Source: Chromatiales bacterium (GTDB taxonomy: Bacteria > Pseudomonadota > Gammaproteobacteria > Thiohalomonadales > Thiohalomonadaceae). Taken from it: a stretch of 5,507 bases of DNA. Positions within the stretch are counted from its first letter, which is position 1, and each line of letters begins with the position of its first letter. The stretch lies in contig JAOTST010000130.1 of the NCBI GenBank assembly GCA_029864785.1, forward strand, positions 1 to 5,507, in the 5' to 3' direction. Positions 5,374 to 5,507 of the stretch are shown here, in pieces. The notes under the pieces are model-generated. The model saw only the letters and a list, made by a program, of their open reading frames with translations. It was not told the origin of the DNA and did no database searches. The position numbers were made by a program, and so were the translations under genes.

Positions 5374-5507
5374 CTACTCACTCATGAGCATAATGGTCTG
5401 CTGCTCTAACTTATCCATCTCATCTGCGGCGGCGCGCTCTTTTTCAGCCTCTAACGCCTGCTTCTCTTTGGCCAAACGCGCCTTCTCTTTGCGTAGTTGA
5501 GCCATCT
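5374..5507 (-). CDS. C-terminal end of a convergent gene, probable coiled-coil tail
   Basis: A reading frame enters from the right edge on the minus strand and ends in TAG at 5374-5376. The visible 43 residues start at a methionine (ATG at 5503-5505) that may be internal. They run MAQLRKEKARLAKEKQ, then an alanine- and glutamate-rich stretch, and end EQQTIMLMSE. The pattern of Lys, Glu, Arg, Ala and Leu in roughly heptad spacing suggests an alpha-helical coiled coil. The family cannot be named from this fragment. It is convergent with the efflux operon and so not part of it. Low-complexity charged sequence can appear in non-coding frames, but the frame is open to the window edge and its composition is protein-like. 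Confidence 0.5.
   Translation of the reverse strand, partial: MAQLRKEKARLAKEKQALEAEKERAAADEMDKLEQQTIMLMSE

Overview
The window looks like ordinary chromosomal DNA of a gammaproteobacterium of moderate GC content. The clearest signs are a recognisable RsmA (KsgA) and ApaG in the same transcription direction, which are neighbours in the rsmA-apaG-apaH arrangement of many gammaproteobacteria, and a YbhG/YhhJ-type tripartite efflux operon. The sequence alone does not justify a genus. No RNA genes, CRISPR array, insertion sequence or phage gene was seen.

Left half (about 1-2058, minus strand). Four genes run leftward in the order rsmA, a 165-residue protein with an HExxH motif, a small ComFB-domain protein, and apaG. 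The HExxH gene overlaps the end of rsmA by 11 bases, and apaG starts one base after the ComFB gene stops. An 84-base gap separates the middle two. A start-like ATG with an upstream AGGA lies at the very left edge, where apaH would be expected, but only the codon itself is visible. The unusual point is that two genes without an obvious role in ribosome or nucleotide metabolism sit between rsmA and apaG.

Middle (2059-2233). This is a 175-base divergent intergenic region. It holds candidate promoter elements for both directions and an imperfect palindrome just upstream of the ribosome binding site of the rightward operon.

Right half (2234-5237, plus strand). Three genes are packed with two 4-base ATGA overlaps: a periplasmic adaptor that is a predicted lipoprotein, an ABC ATPase with one nucleotide-binding domain, and an ABC-2 permease with six predicted membrane segments. 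Together they should form an inner-membrane ABC exporter with a periplasmic adaptor, presumably working with a TolC-like outer-membrane channel encoded elsewhere. The substrate cannot be read from the sequence.

Right edge (5238-5507). After a possible hairpin terminator comes the C-terminal end of a convergent minus-strand gene. Its visible 43 residues are a charged, probably coiled-coil tail. I see no convincing new system here. The items most worth following up are the uncharacterised HExxH protein coupled to rsmA, the ComFB protein in the same cluster, and the minimal single-NBD, single-permease form of the exporter.
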